From: Lentzea sp. NEAU-D7
GTDB taxonomy: Bacteria; Actinomycetota; Actinomycetes; Mycobacteriales; Pseudonocardiaceae
Length of the DNA stretch: 64,000 nucleotides
Assembly (NCBI RefSeq): GCF_026242055.1
Contig: NZ_JAPJDL010000013.1
Location: 127,357 to 191,356 of the forward strand
Direction: 5' to 3'
How positions within the stretch are numbered: position 1 is the stretch's first letter; each line of letters begins with the position of its first letter. The translations under genes and the position numbers were made by a program. Below the pieces are notes generated by a model that was not told the origin of the DNA, did not search any database, and was given only the letters and a program-made list of their open reading frames with translations. Shown here piece after piece: positions 7,666-16,798 of this stretch.

Positions 7666-10503
7666 GTGGCGCGGCTCCTGCTGGCTCTCGTCCTCGTCGC
7701 CACCGGTCTCGCCACGCCGGCTGCCGCCGACCCCCTGCCGCGGAACGGGGTCACCGTTCGCGTCGACCCGTCGTACCAGCAACCGGAGTTCGAGGGCTGG
7801 GGCACCAGCCTGGTGTGGTTCGCGAACGTCACCGGTGGTTATCCGGAGCCGATCCGCCGCAGGCTCGTCGACCTGCTGTTCGGTGAGGACGGGCTGCGCC
7901 TGAACATCGCGCGGTACAACATCGGCGGCGGCAACGCGCCCGACGTCCGCCAGGACTACATGAAGAGGGGCGCGACCATGGAGGGCTTCTGGAAAGCCCC
8001 TCCCGGCACCACGCGCGGCGACGTGGACTGGTGGCGGCCGGGCAACCCGGACCACTGGGACTTCACGGCGGACGCCAACCAGCGCTGGTGGATCGACCAG
8101 GTGAAGCGCGAGGTCACGAAGTGGGAGGCGTTCAGCAACTCGCCGCCGTGGTTCCAGACCGTCAGCGGCTACGTCTCCGGCGGGTTCGACGCGAACACCG
8201 ACCAGATCCGCCGGGACCGCGTCGGGGACTTCGCCACCTACCTGGCGCGCGTGACCCAGGAGATCGAACGCGCGCACGGCATCAAGTTCGACACGCTGGC
8301 TCCGCTGAACGAGCCCAACACCAACTACTGGGGCACGCAGATCGGCCCCGACGGCCAGCCGACAGGCGGGCGCCAGGAGGGTGCGCACGCCGGACCCGAG
8401 TTGCAGCAGGAGGTCCTGCTCGCCACGCGGCGTGCACTCGACCAGCTGCGGTCGCGGGTGAAGGTGTCCGCGATGGACGAGACGAACCCGGGCACGTTCG
8501 TGCGCAACTGGAACGGCTACGGCCCCGCGCGGGACGTGGTCGACCAGCTCAACGTGCACACCTACGGCACGAGCCAGCGCACCAGCGTCCGCGACATCGC
8601 CAAAGGCGCCGGCGAGAAGCTCTGGATGAGCGAGGTCGAGGGCACCTGGGGCAACGGCACCACCGACTACACGAGCATGGAACCCGGTCTGGGCATGGCG
8701 ACCAGGATGCTCGAGGACATCCGCGAGCTCGAACCGTCCGCGTGGGTGTTCTGGCAGCCGGTCGAGGACACCGCACCACAGGCGGCCGCCGGCAAGAACT
8801 GGGGCAGCATCCACATCCCGTTCGACTGCACGGCGGACGACACGCTGGAGTCCTGTCCGATCAGGACCAACACCAAGTTCCACACCATCCGCAACTTCAC
8901 CCACTTCGTCCGGCCGGGCGACCGGTTCGTCAAGACCGACGACCCGTCGAGCGTCGCCGCGGTGAAGCGGTTCGGTCTGGACACGACGGTCGTGCACGTC
9001 AACAACGGCAACACCGGTCGCGCGGTGACGCTGGACCTGTCCCGGTTCGGGTTCGTCTCGCCGCTGGCGAAGGTGACCCCGGTGGTCACCGACGCGTCCG
9101 GAGCCCTCGTGCGCGGCAAACCGGTGCGGGTGAAGGGAAAGTCGGCGACGCTCTCGGTGCCGGCGAAGTCGGTCACCACGTTCCTGGTCGACGGGGTGGC
9201 GGGGGTGTCCGGCGACGCCGCGCTAGTCCAGCCGGATCACGTGTACCGGATCACGGCGGGCGGGAAGTCCCTGCAGCCGTCCGACGACTGGGCGGAAGCG
9301 GTCCTGCGGGCCACCGACACCGGGAGTGCTCGGCAGCTGTGGGCGGTGCGGAAACTGGGGCTTGGCAACGGGAACCGCGAGCGCTACGAGATCGTCAGCG
9401 CCGTGACCGGAACCCGGCTGGCCGCGTCGGGCGACGCGGTCGTGCTCCAGCCGTCCGGGGACACCTCGGCTCAGTGGATCATGTCGACGACCGGCGACGG
9501 CAGCTGGACGTTCGTCAACGCCGCCACCGGCACGCTGATCGAGGCGACCGGCGAGACCGTGTCGGCGAAGACCCCGACCTCCGGCGCGAGCCAGCGCTGG
9601 ACACCGGTCGACGAGACCGTGCAACGGGTTCAGGACACCGCCGTGTTCACGGTTCCGAAGCTGCGACCCAGGTTGCCGCAGACCGTGACGCCGGTGTACC
9701 CGGACGGAGCGCGAGGCGCTCTTCCCGTGGTCTGGGACCTCCCACCGGACGGGCAATGGCGGCATCCGGGCACCGTTCGCGTGCACGGCACGGCGACGGA
9801 CGTGCTCGGGCGCAAGCTGCCCGCGCTGGCCGTGGTCACCGTCGACACGATCGCCTCGACACTGCCCGCTCAGGCGAAGACCTACGTCGGCGGGCGGCCC
9901 GAGCTGCCGGCCACCGTCACGGGCGTCGGAAAGCGGGGCGGCAGAGCCGAACTCCCCGTGGTGTGGGAAGCCGCGGTGTTCGACCGCGTCGGGACGGTGA
10001 CGGTGAACGGACGTGCCCAGGTCGTCGACGGCAGCACAGTCGCCGCGACGGCGGTCGTCCAGGTGACCGAGCCCGTCGAGGTCAACGCGGCGCTCACGGC
10101 GTCTGTCGCGGCGACCTACACCGAGTCCGGTTACTCGGTGGAACGGCTGCGCAACGGCCTCACAGAGGAGAAGGGGTGGTCGAACTGGAGGTCCGGCACC
10201 AAGAACACGTCCGACACGATCACCTTCACCTTGCCGGGACTCCGTGATCTCACGCGGGTGGCCGTGCACTCCCACCGCGACGGTGAGGGCGGCATCGCCC
10301 AAAGCCTCAAGATCCAGGTGCGCACGGTCGAGGGCACGTGGGTCGACGCGAGTGGTGACGTCGAAGTCACCGCGCTGCGCACGGAAGTCGTGCTGAACCC
10401 CTCGCCACCGGCGACCGCCGTGCGAGTCGTCCTCACGGCGCGTCCGTCCGGATACCTGACCCTCGGCGAGATCGAGGTGCTGGCGAAGGCGCCTGCGATG
10501 TGA
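7666..10503 (+). CDS. secreted multidomain GH30 (candidate beta-1,6-galactanase)
   Basis: 945 residues with a signal peptide (cleavage near AAA-DP). The TIM barrel covers about 28-410: acid/base E216 in LAPLNEPN and nucleophile E323 in WMSEVEG, both with GH30 surroundings. The barrel-flanking beta-sandwich follows to about 505. Then comes a ricin-like beta-trefoil segment (about 510-655), two bacterial Ig-like repeats (about 660-820) and a C-terminal discoidin/F5-8C-like module (about 825-945) ending LTLGEIEVLAK. It starts one base after the BNR_4 stop, so they form an operon. The pairing with a Rha-GlcA-cap enzyme suggests the beta-1,6-galactan side chains of arabinogalactan (GH30_5-like), although GH30 also holds glucanases and xylanases. 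Confidence 0.8.
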   Translation: MARLLLALVLVATGLATPAAADPLPRNGVTVRVDPSYQQPEFEGWGTSLVWFANVTGGYPEPIRRRLVDLLFGEDGLRLNIARYNIGGGNAPDVRQDYMKRGATMEGFWKAPPGTTRGDVDWWRPGNPDHWDFTADANQRWWIDQVKREVTKWEAFSNSPPWFQTVSGYVSGGFDANTDQIRRDRVGDFATYLARVTQEIERAHGIKFDTLAPLNEPNTNYWGTQIGPDGQPTGGRQEGAHAGPELQQEVLLATRRALDQLRSRVKVSAMDETNPGTFVRNWNGYGPARDVVDQLNVHTYGTSQRTSVRDIAKGAGEKLWMSEVEGTWGNGTTDYTSMEPGLGMATRMLEDIRELEPSAWVFWQPVEDTAPQAAAGKNWGSIHIPFDCTADDTLESCPIRTNTKFHTIRNFTHFVRPGDRFVKTDDPSSVAAVKRFGLDTTVVHVNNGNTGRAVTLDLSRFGFVSPLAKVTPVVTDASGALVRGKPVRVKGKSATLSVPAKSVTTFLVDGVAGVSGDAALVQPDHVYRITAGGKSLQPSDDWAEAVLRATDTGSARQLWAVRKLGLGNGNRERYEIVSAVTGTRLAASGDAVVLQPSGDTSAQWIMSTTGDGSWTFVNAATGTLIEATGETVSAKTPTSGASQRWTPVDETVQRVQDTAVFTVPKLRPRLPQTVTPVYPDGARGALPVVWDLPPDGQWRHPGTVRVHGTATDVLGRKLPALAVVTVDTIASTLPAQAKTYVGGRPELPATVTGVGKRGGRAELPVVWEAAVFDRVGTVTVNGRAQVVDGSTVAATAVVQVTEPVEVNAALTASVAATYTESGYSVERLRNGLTEEKGWSNWRSGTKNTSDTITFTLPGLRDLTRVAVHSHRDGEGGIAQSLKIQVRTVEGTWVDASGDVEVTALRTEVVLNPSPPATAVRVVLTARPSGYLTLGEIEVLAKAPAM

Positions 10504-10504
10504 G

Positions 10505-10552
10505 TCGAATCCAGGTCGAAGAAATTGCCCTCCTCGCATTCGACCTGTTCGA
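10505..10552. repeat. TCGA(A) motif cluster upstream of PL11 lyase
   Basis: TCGAA at 10505 and 10516 (11 bp apart) is followed by TTCGAC at 10539 and 10548 (9 bp apart). A possible -10 hexamer, TACCGT, lies at 10556-10561, so the cluster sits where an activator would bind. Confidence 0.45.
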
Positions 10553-10569
10553 CGCTACCGTTTCTCGCA

Positions 10570-10583
10570 GTGAAACGTTTCAA
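10570..10583. promoter_or_regulatory. LacI-type operator (RhaR-like) before PL11 lyase
   Basis: GTGAAACGTTTCAA contains the perfect 12-bp palindrome TGAAACGTTTCA, identical to the one before the GH78 rhamnosidase gene and one base from that before rhaT. It lies just downstream of the likely transcription start and 55 bp before the PL11 start codon, a position suited to repression by the rhamnose regulator. Confidence 0.75.
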
Positions 10584-10637
10584 TTCCGCGGATCACTTCT
10601 GAGGAACAACCATCCGGTGTCAGGAGGGTGATCGACG

Positions 10638-12401
10638 ATGAGACGGACGACGATGTCCGCGCTGCTCGCGGCGGTGCTCGTCGCGAGCAGCGTTCCCGCG
10701 CTCGCGGCAGAACCGGCGGGGCCGGGCGATCGCGGGCTCGTGAGCATCCGCTCGGTGCGCGGCGACGGCAACTTCGTGTCGTGGCGGCTGCTCGGCAGCG
10801 ACGCCGCCGACGTGGGGTTCAACGTCTACCGCGACGGGGTGAAGGTCAACCGCGCGCCGGTGACGTCGGCGACGAGCTATCTCGACGCGGGTGCGCCCGC
10901 GACCGCGTCCTACTCGGTGCGCCAGGTGAGCGGAGACGTGGAATCGGCGGCGGCCACGCGTTCCGTCGGCACCCTGGAGACGAGCAGGGACGTCCCGATC
11001 CAGAGCCCGGGCTCGGGTTACGTGGCGAACGACGCGTCGGTCGGCGACCTCGACGGCGACGGCGAGTACGAGATCGTCCTGAAGTGGGATCCCGCTGACG
11101 CCAAGGACAACTCGCAGGCGGGCCGCACGGGCAACGTGTACCTGGACGCCTACAAGCTCAGCGGCACCCGGTTGTGGCGCGTCGACCTCGGCCGCAACAT
11201 CCGGGCCGGCGCGCACTACACCCAGTTCCAGGTCTTCGACTACGACGGTGACGGCAGGGCCGAGATGGCGGTGAAGACCGCGGACGGCACGCGGTCGGGC
11301 ACCGGCCAGGTGATCGGCAACGCGAACGCCGACCACCGCAACGCCGACGGCTACGTCCTGACCGGACCGGAGTTCCTCTCGGTGTTCCGCGGCACGGACG
11401 GCGCGGTGCTCGACACCGAGAACTACGTGCCACCACGCGGGAACGTCTCGTCGTGGGGTGACAGCTACGGCAACCGGGTCGACCGGTTCCTGGCCGCCAC
11501 CGCGTACCTCGACGGCGTGCGGCCGAGCATCGTGATGGCCCGCGGGTACTACACCCGCAGCGTGATCTCGGCGTGGGACTTCCGGGGCGGGCAGCTGACC
11601 CAGCGCTGGACGTTCGACTCGGCGGCCCAGTCGAACCGCGCGGCCTGGGAGGGCAAGGGCAACCACAACCTCTCGATCGCCGACGTGGACGCCGACGGCC
11701 GCGACGAGGTCGTCTACGGCTCGATGACCATCGACGACAACGGCCGCGGCCTGTGGCAGAACAACACCCACCACGGCGACGCCCTGCACGTCGGCGACTT
11801 CATCCCGTCCAGGCCGGGCCTGGAGGTCTTCAAGCCGTCGGAGTGGACGACCGAGGTCACGCACTGGATGGGCGACGCGCGCACCGGCCAGATCCTCTGG
11901 AGCGCGCCGTCGTGCGGCTGCGACAACGGCCGAGGGGTCGCCGCGGACGTCTGGGCCGGCAACCCCGGCGCGGAGGCCTGGTCGTCGTCCGTCGCGGGTC
12001 TGCGCAGCGCCACCACGGGCGCCCAGGTCTCCGCGCGGAAACCGGGTTCGACCAACTTCGTGATCTGGTGGGACGGCGACGCGCAGCGCGAGCTGCTCAA
12101 CGGCACCACGATCGACAAGTACGGCCCCAACGGCGACACGCGGCTGCTCACCGGTTCGGGCGTGGCCTCCAACAACGGCACCAAGTCCACGCCGGCGTTG
12201 CAGGCGGACATCCTCGGGGACTGGCGCGAGGAGGTCATCTGGCGGACCTCGGACAGCCGGGCGTTGCGGATCTACTCCACCACGGAGCCGACGACCATCC
12301 GGCGGCCCTCGCTGATGGAGGACCGGCAGTACCGGGAGGCGGTGGCGTGGCAGAACACCGCCTACAACCAGCCGCCGCACCCGAGTTTCGCCTCGCCCTG
12401 A
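10638..12401 (+). CDS. secreted PL11 rhamnogalacturonan lyase (YesW-like)
   Basis: 587 residues with a Sec signal peptide (cleavage near ALA-AEP). The ATG at 10638 is chosen for the signal peptide; GGAGGG at 10622-10627 is a somewhat distant ribosome site. An N-terminal Fn3-like segment (VSWRLLGSDAADVGFNVYRDG) leads into an eight-bladed propeller rich in calcium-binding DxDGDG loops (DLDGDGEYE, DYDGDGRAE, DVDADGRDE), which is diagnostic of PL11. The C-terminus ALRIYSTTEPTTIRRPS...YNQPPHP is also family-typical. It would cleave the Rha-GalA backbone of rhamnogalacturonan-I by beta-elimination outside the cell. Its operator puts it in the rhamnose regulon. A second PL11 is encoded 2 kb away with a different operator. 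Confidence 0.93.
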   Translation: MRRTTMSALLAAVLVASSVPALAAEPAGPGDRGLVSIRSVRGDGNFVSWRLLGSDAADVGFNVYRDGVKVNRAPVTSATSYLDAGAPATASYSVRQVSGDVESAAATRSVGTLETSRDVPIQSPGSGYVANDASVGDLDGDGEYEIVLKWDPADAKDNSQAGRTGNVYLDAYKLSGTRLWRVDLGRNIRAGAHYTQFQVFDYDGDGRAEMAVKTADGTRSGTGQVIGNANADHRNADGYVLTGPEFLSVFRGTDGAVLDTENYVPPRGNVSSWGDSYGNRVDRFLAATAYLDGVRPSIVMARGYYTRSVISAWDFRGGQLTQRWTFDSAAQSNRAAWEGKGNHNLSIADVDADGRDEVVYGSMTIDDNGRGLWQNNTHHGDALHVGDFIPSRPGLEVFKPSEWTTEVTHWMGDARTGQILWSAPSCGCDNGRGVAADVWAGNPGAEAWSSSVAGLRSATTGAQVSARKPGSTNFVIWWDGDAQRELLNGTTIDKYGPNGDTRLLTGSGVASNNGTKSTPALQADILGDWREEVIWRTSDSRALRIYSTTEPTTIRRPSLMEDRQYREAVAWQNTAYNQPPHPSFASP

Positions 12402-12413
12402 TTCGACTGGACG

Positions 12414-12450
12414 CCGGACTCGCGGACGGGGTGCCCGTCCGCGAGTCCGG
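12414..12450 (+). terminator. terminator after PL11 lyase
   Basis: A perfect 17-bp stem (CCGGACTCGCGGACGGG) with a three-base loop, followed by TCCCCTTTTC. This is a strong intrinsic terminator 12 bp after the stop codon. Confidence 0.9.
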
Positions 12451-12544
12451 TCCCCTTTTCAGTCGTGGGCGAACGTCCGATCTGTTCCAGGGCAGCCCCG
12501 CTAGGCTCGATCGGCTCGCCTCGACCGCTTCGCCTGGGGGAACA

Positions 12545-13450
12545 GTGCACCGTCTCGCGGCCAGTCCTGCCCTGGCGCGGCTGGAGTGGATCCTCGACGG
12601 CCTGGACGGGAAACCCGGTTGGGGAGCTGACGCGGCCGACGTGCTCGCGGCCGAGTTCGCCTCCGTCGTCACGCCCGAGAGGTACGCCGAGGTCACCCGC
12701 AGCCGAGCTGCCCACTACGCGCCGGTCGTCGTGGTCGGTCTCGACGTCGGCGAGACCACCGCGCGGGCGCGGATCCGCCGCCACGACGGCACAACCGATG
12801 TCGTCACCTGCGTCGTCGAGGCCGCGCCGCCGCATCGGATCGCCTCCACGTGGGTCACCGGCCTGGTGCCGGCCGATCTGACACCGGGGTTGCCGGCCGA
12901 CTTCGCCGACCACGACCTGCTTTCCGCCGCCACGGGTGCCCGGCTGGTCGTGTTCTCCGGGGTGCCCGGCAGCGGGAAGAGCACCCTGGCCGACGCCGCG
13001 GGCGCCGAGCTGGGGATCCCGGTCTTCGCGACCGACTGGCTGCTCGGCGCGCTGACCCCGTTCGGCGGTCGTCACTTCGATGCTCCGATGGAGATGGCCG
13101 AAGAACTCCTGACCACGCTCGCCCTGCGGCAACTCCTCGCCGGGCAGTCCGCGATCCTCGACCACCCCGCGGAACAGGTCGCGACCAGGGAACGCTGGCG
13201 CAGCCTGGCTCGCAGGGCCGGTGCGGAGTTCCGTGCGGTCGTGTGCCAGTGCTCCGACCCGGAGGTCCACCGTGCGAGAGTCGAAGGCCGCAGCCGCGCG
13301 ATCCCCGGCTGGCACGACGCCGGCGACTGGTCCGACGTGCGGCGGAGACTGGCGAGCTTTCCCTCCTGGCGCGGGGAGGCGCTCGCGGTGGACACCGCTC
13401 AACCACGCGAGTCGGCCCTTGCCGCGGTCGTCCGGCACATCACCGCCTGA
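12545..13450 (+). CDS. P-loop kinase-like ATPase with N-terminal NTF2/ORF12-like domain
   Basis: 301 residues, cytosolic. The GTG at 12545 follows a purine-rich GGGGGA; the frame is open much further upstream, but that part runs through the PL11 gene and its terminator. Residues 1-120 (WILDGLDGKP, VVTPERYAEV, TARARIRRHDGTTDVVTCVVE, PPHRIASTWV) resemble the NTF2-like N-terminal domain found on actinobacterial ORF12/LpqF-type serine hydrolases. Residues 132-301 are an AAA_33-type small-molecule kinase or zeta-toxin-like P-loop: Walker A at G139-S146 (GVPGSGKS), then DWLLGAL and CQCSDPEVHRARVEGR. The joining of these two domains is unusual. The phosphate acceptor is unknown and no toxin or antitoxin partner is adjacent. 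Confidence 0.65.
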   Translation: MHRLAASPALARLEWILDGLDGKPGWGADAADVLAAEFASVVTPERYAEVTRSRAAHYAPVVVVGLDVGETTARARIRRHDGTTDVVTCVVEAAPPHRIASTWVTGLVPADLTPGLPADFADHDLLSAATGARLVVFSGVPGSGKSTLADAAGAELGIPVFATDWLLGALTPFGGRHFDAPMEMAEELLTTLALRQLLAGQSAILDHPAEQVATRERWRSLARRAGAEFRAVVCQCSDPEVHRARVEGRSRAIPGWHDAGDWSDVRRRLASFPSWRGEALAVDTAQPRESALAAVVRHITA

Positions 13451-13463
13451 CGGACCGCGCGCC

Positions 13464-14465
13464 CTAGATCCTGGCCGCCACGATCGGCGCCAACCGGTCG
13501 GCGATCTTGCGGTGGCCCTGGTCGTTGGGGTGCACGTTGTCCGTCGTGTCGGTGGCCTCGTCGATCCAGCCCAGCGTGTCGACGAAGTGCACGTTGCGGT
13601 CGCCGCCGTCGGTGAGCGCCTTCACGGCCGCCTGCGTCTCGGGGACGTACCGCTTGCGGAACGTGGCGAGGGCGAAGATCGCCGCGGTCGGGTACTTCTC
13701 CCGCGCGCGCCGCAGCAGCGTGACGTAGGAGGAGCGGAACTCGTCCTTGGTGACGCTGTGGCCGACGTCGTTCGTGCCGAGGTTGATCACGACGGCGTTC
13801 GCCCTGTACCGCCCGAAGTTCCACGCGGGCGCGTTCAGCGCCAGGCCGGTGCGCAGGAACCCCTCGCGCATGCTCAGGCAACCATCCGCCGCCGGGTGCA
13901 GGCACGCGCCGCCCACCGCGATCTGCGTGTGGCCGGCCTTGAGCTTCTCACCGGTCAGCCAGCCGTACGCGGTGAGCGCCTGTTTCGACGACAGCTGGCC
14001 GACGGTGATCGAGTCGCCGACGAACTCGATGGTCTTCGACGGCACGGTGGGCGCGAACGTGCGCGCGCCGGTGTCGATCTCGATGCCCTGGTACACCGCG
14101 TCACCCTTGTAGGAGCCCGCGATCGGCCGGTAGGAGACGCGGAGGGTGTGGTTGCCCGCGGCCAGTGGCGCCGGGGTGAGGTCGACCGTGCCGGTGCGGT
14201 TCACGTAGGACACGTCAGGGCCGCCGTCGATGCTCACGAAGAAGTCGATGGCGCGGCGCTGCTTGAGCTTCACGGTCCGGCCGGTGAAGCCGACGACGAG
14301 GTAGGCGCCCGCCCATTCGGAGACGTAGGCGCTGGACGTGCTCGTGTTCCACCGGCCGAAGTACCGGACGTTCGGGTCGGTGGGGGAGCTCGTGGTGGCG
14401 GCGGACGCCGTCGGGACCGCGGTGCTCACGAGCACCACCACCGCGGCGAGAAGTCCTTTGATCAT
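13464..14465 (-). CDS. secreted CE2-like SGNH acetylesterase
   Basis: 333 residues with a signal peptide (cleavage near ASA-ATT). An N-terminal jelly roll (about 30-135: VRYFGRWNTSTSSAYVSEWAG, then VKLKQRRAIDFFVSIDGG) is followed by an SGNH domain: block I FVGDSITVG with nucleophile S152, block III GTND, and block V DNVHPND with the catalytic His. Jelly roll plus SGNH is the CE2 arrangement, so the enzyme probably removes O-acetyl groups from a plant polysaccharide. Its ATG overlaps the TGA of the upstream PL11 gene (ATGA), so deacetylation and rhamnogalacturonan cleavage are translationally coupled, which favours acetylated rhamnogalacturonan as substrate. Confidence 0.85.
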   Translation of the reverse strand: MIKGLLAAVVVLVSTAVPTASAATTSSPTDPNVRYFGRWNTSTSSAYVSEWAGAYLVVGFTGRTVKLKQRRAIDFFVSIDGGPDVSYVNRTGTVDLTPAPLAAGNHTLRVSYRPIAGSYKGDAVYQGIEIDTGARTFAPTVPSKTIEFVGDSITVGQLSSKQALTAYGWLTGEKLKAGHTQIAVGGACLHPAADGCLSMREGFLRTGLALNAPAWNFGRYRANAVVINLGTNDVGHSVTKDEFRSSYVTLLRRAREKYPTAAIFALATFRKRYVPETQAAVKALTDGGDRNVHFVDTLGWIDEATDTTDNVHPNDQGHRKIADRLAPIVAARI

Positions 14466-16711
14466 GGTCCGGCCAATCGGTGCGAGGGCAGGGGAACGCG
14501 CGACCAGTCGACGTCCGAGGCGAGGTAGAAGCCCGGGTACGACGGCTGGTTGTAGGTGGTCTGCTGACGAGCGACCTCGACGCGGTACTGGCGGTCGTGC
14601 ATGAGCGTGTACATCTTGTGGTTCGTCGGTTCGGTGCTCAGGTGGAAGCGCAGGGCCGAGCTGTCCTGCGTGCGCACGACCAGTTCCTCGCGCCAGTCGC
14701 CGAACACGTCGGCCACGAGCGACGGGTTCCCCTTGGTGCCGTTGTTGGTGCGCGTCCCGGTGGCGGTGAGCAGCGTGCCGCGCCGCCAGTCCTCGACGGC
14801 GGGCGTCGCGTCCTGGGCGCCGGTCACGATCTGGGTGGTCAGGTCACCGGCCCAGCGGATGCTCATGTTCGTTCCGGGAGAACGGGTGTCGAGCCGCCGG
14901 CCGTCGGCGCTCCAGGTGCCCGCGGAGTCCGAGCCGTTCGGCATGGACGCCCACGTCTCCAGACCGGGCACGTCCGCGCGGACGTCGCCGATCATGCCCC
15001 GGCCGGTGTCCATCCCGGAGTACGCGCCGTAGATCGTGGCGCCGGTGCGGGCGTCGCGCAGCGCGTAGCCGTACGGCGCGGAGCGGGCGCCCTCGTGGAC
15101 CATGTAGATCTCGAGACCGGGCCGGTTCGGGTCGACGTCGGTGACGTGCAGGGCGTCACCGTGCCCGACCCGGACGGTGGCTCCCGGTTCCACGCTGCCC
15201 GGCGGCAGCACGCCGACCGAGCTGTACTTCAACGAGCCGTCGTCGTCGAGCGTCGCGCCGCCGTAGATGATCTCCTGCCTGCCGTCGCCGTCCACGTCGG
15301 CGACGCTCAACGAGTGCGAGCCCTGCGTCGTGAGCCCGGCATGAGTCGGACTTGTGCCGTCGCGGCCGTGCGGGGTGTCGCGGAAGGGGTTCGTCATCGG
15401 TACCCGGCCGCTGTCGGCGAGCCAGCGCTTCTTGAGCCGCCTGCCGTCCCAGTCGTAGGTCGCGACCGTGGAACGGGTGTAGTAGCCGCGGGCGAAGATC
15501 GCGGACGGGCGCCTGCCGTCCAGGTAGGCGACTCCCGACAGGAACCGGTCGACGCGGTTGCCGGGTTCGATGCGCGGCATCGCGTAGTCGCCCCACATCA
15601 GCCCGTCGTCGGTGCGGCCGGGTTCGTAGCGGACGGTCTGCAGCTCGCGTCCCGTGGCGCCGTCGAACACGGTCAGGTACTCCGGGCCGTCGACGACGAA
15701 GCCCGCGAACTGGCGCAGTTTGTTGTTGGCGCTGCGGGACGGCGCGTAGACGTCGATGAAGTGGTCGACCAGTGCGGTCGCGTCCTCGGCCGACAGGGGG
15801 TAGGTGTACCGCTGCTCGATGCCGAACGCCTGCTCCAGCGTCGCGGGCCACCGCCCGGCGACCACCTCGGGATGGGAGTCCCAGCCGCGGAACACGCCGA
15901 CGAGGTGGGTGCGGTAGCCCTCGGGGCTGAGCCGGTGGTCGTCGGTGTCGCGGTACCCGGCGCGCACGTCCTCGCGCGGCATCGTGACGAACCGCCCGCG
16001 GCCGTCACGAGTGCCCGGCGCGGTCTTCGTCATCAGCTCCGCGCGGCCGTCACCGTCGAAGTCGTAGACCAGGAACTGCGTGTAGTGCGCGCCGGCCCGG
16101 ATGTTCACGCCGAGGTCGATCCGGTGCAGCAGCGTGCCGTCGAGGCGGTACGTGTCGAGGTACACCGGTCCGGTGTAGCCGACCTGCGAGACGTCCTTGG
16201 AGTTGCTGGGATCCCACTTGACGACGTACTCGTACCGGCCGTCGCCGTCCACGTCACCGACGCTGACGTCGTTCGCGGAGTAGGTGTAGTGCTCACCGGC
16301 CGGCGTCACGCCGTCCGCGGGCTTGCGCAGCGGCAGGTCGTGGTGGGACGCCGCCCACGCCGTCACGGGCCTGCTGCGCGCCAGCGGGACACCGCGCCGC
16401 ACGGGAGCGACCTGGTACCGCGCGCCAGGTACCGAGCCGGTGTCGACGTAGGTGGTGCTGTCGGTGACGGTCGCGATGCGCCTGCCGTCCCGGTAGACCG
16501 CGAAGTCGGGTCCCGAGAGACCGGTGGCGGTGGCGCCGGTGGCCTCCTGACCGAGCAGGCGCCAGCTCAGGTGCACACCGCCCTCGACGGAGGCGGCGAC
16601 GAGCCCGCGGTCCAGGCGCTCGCCGGGTGAGGAGTGCGCGGCGGCGGGCACCTGCCCCGCCAGGACGGCTGTGAACACCAACGGCAGCAGAACCCCTCGT
16701 CGCAGATCCAC
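14462..16711 (-). CDS. second secreted PL11 rhamnogalacturonan lyase
   Basis: About 749 residues from the GTG at 16711, chosen because it gives MDLRRGVLLPLVFTAVLAG, a clean Sec signal peptide ending near AAA-HS; the frame remains open to 16876, but that stretch holds the operator and TCGA motifs and would precede the signal peptide. Ribosome-site support is weak, so the start is uncertain. The domain order is as in the other PL11, with an Fn3-like part and DVDGDGRYE, DFDGDGRAE and DVDGDGRQE calcium loops, but it is 160 residues longer, mainly through an insert around IDVYAPSRSANNKLRQFAG. The differing length suggests a division of labour, such as endo- versus exo-cleavage. It is the first gene of an operon with the esterase. 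Confidence 0.9.
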   Translation of the reverse strand: MDLRRGVLLPLVFTAVLAGQVPAAAHSSPGERLDRGLVAASVEGGVHLSWRLLGQEATGATATGLSGPDFAVYRDGRRIATVTDSTTYVDTGSVPGARYQVAPVRRGVPLARSRPVTAWAASHHDLPLRKPADGVTPAGEHYTYSANDVSVGDVDGDGRYEYVVKWDPSNSKDVSQVGYTGPVYLDTYRLDGTLLHRIDLGVNIRAGAHYTQFLVYDFDGDGRAELMTKTAPGTRDGRGRFVTMPREDVRAGYRDTDDHRLSPEGYRTHLVGVFRGWDSHPEVVAGRWPATLEQAFGIEQRYTYPLSAEDATALVDHFIDVYAPSRSANNKLRQFAGFVVDGPEYLTVFDGATGRELQTVRYEPGRTDDGLMWGDYAMPRIEPGNRVDRFLSGVAYLDGRRPSAIFARGYYTRSTVATYDWDGRRLKKRWLADSGRVPMTNPFRDTPHGRDGTSPTHAGLTTQGSHSLSVADVDGDGRQEIIYGGATLDDDGSLKYSSVGVLPPGSVEPGATVRVGHGDALHVTDVDPNRPGLEIYMVHEGARSAPYGYALRDARTGATIYGAYSGMDTGRGMIGDVRADVPGLETWASMPNGSDSAGTWSADGRRLDTRSPGTNMSIRWAGDLTTQIVTGAQDATPAVEDWRRGTLLTATGTRTNNGTKGNPSLVADVFGDWREELVVRTQDSSALRFHLSTEPTNHKMYTLMHDRQYRVEVARQQTTYNQPSYPGFYLASDVDWSRVPLPSHRLAGP

Positions 16712-16773
16712 GACGGCTACGATGAACCGTTCCACCGCGCGGCACAAGGTCCCGAATGCCTTGGCGTGCAATG

Positions 16774-16789
16774 TGGAAAGCGTTTTCCA
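16774..16789. promoter_or_regulatory. LacI-type operator before second PL11 lyase
   Basis: TGGAAAGCGTTTTCCA is a 16-bp palindrome with one mismatched pair, 63 bp upstream of the PL11 start. It has the LacI-family CG centre but differs from the TGAAACGTTTCA class, so a different repressor may bind it. Confidence 0.6.
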
Positions 16790-16798
16790 GCTTCGTCG

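Noticed and set aside
10501..10520. GAGTCGAATCC-like sequences resembling a tRNA T-arm
   Set aside because: No acceptor, D or anticodon stems can be folded around them; they belong to the TCGA clusters.
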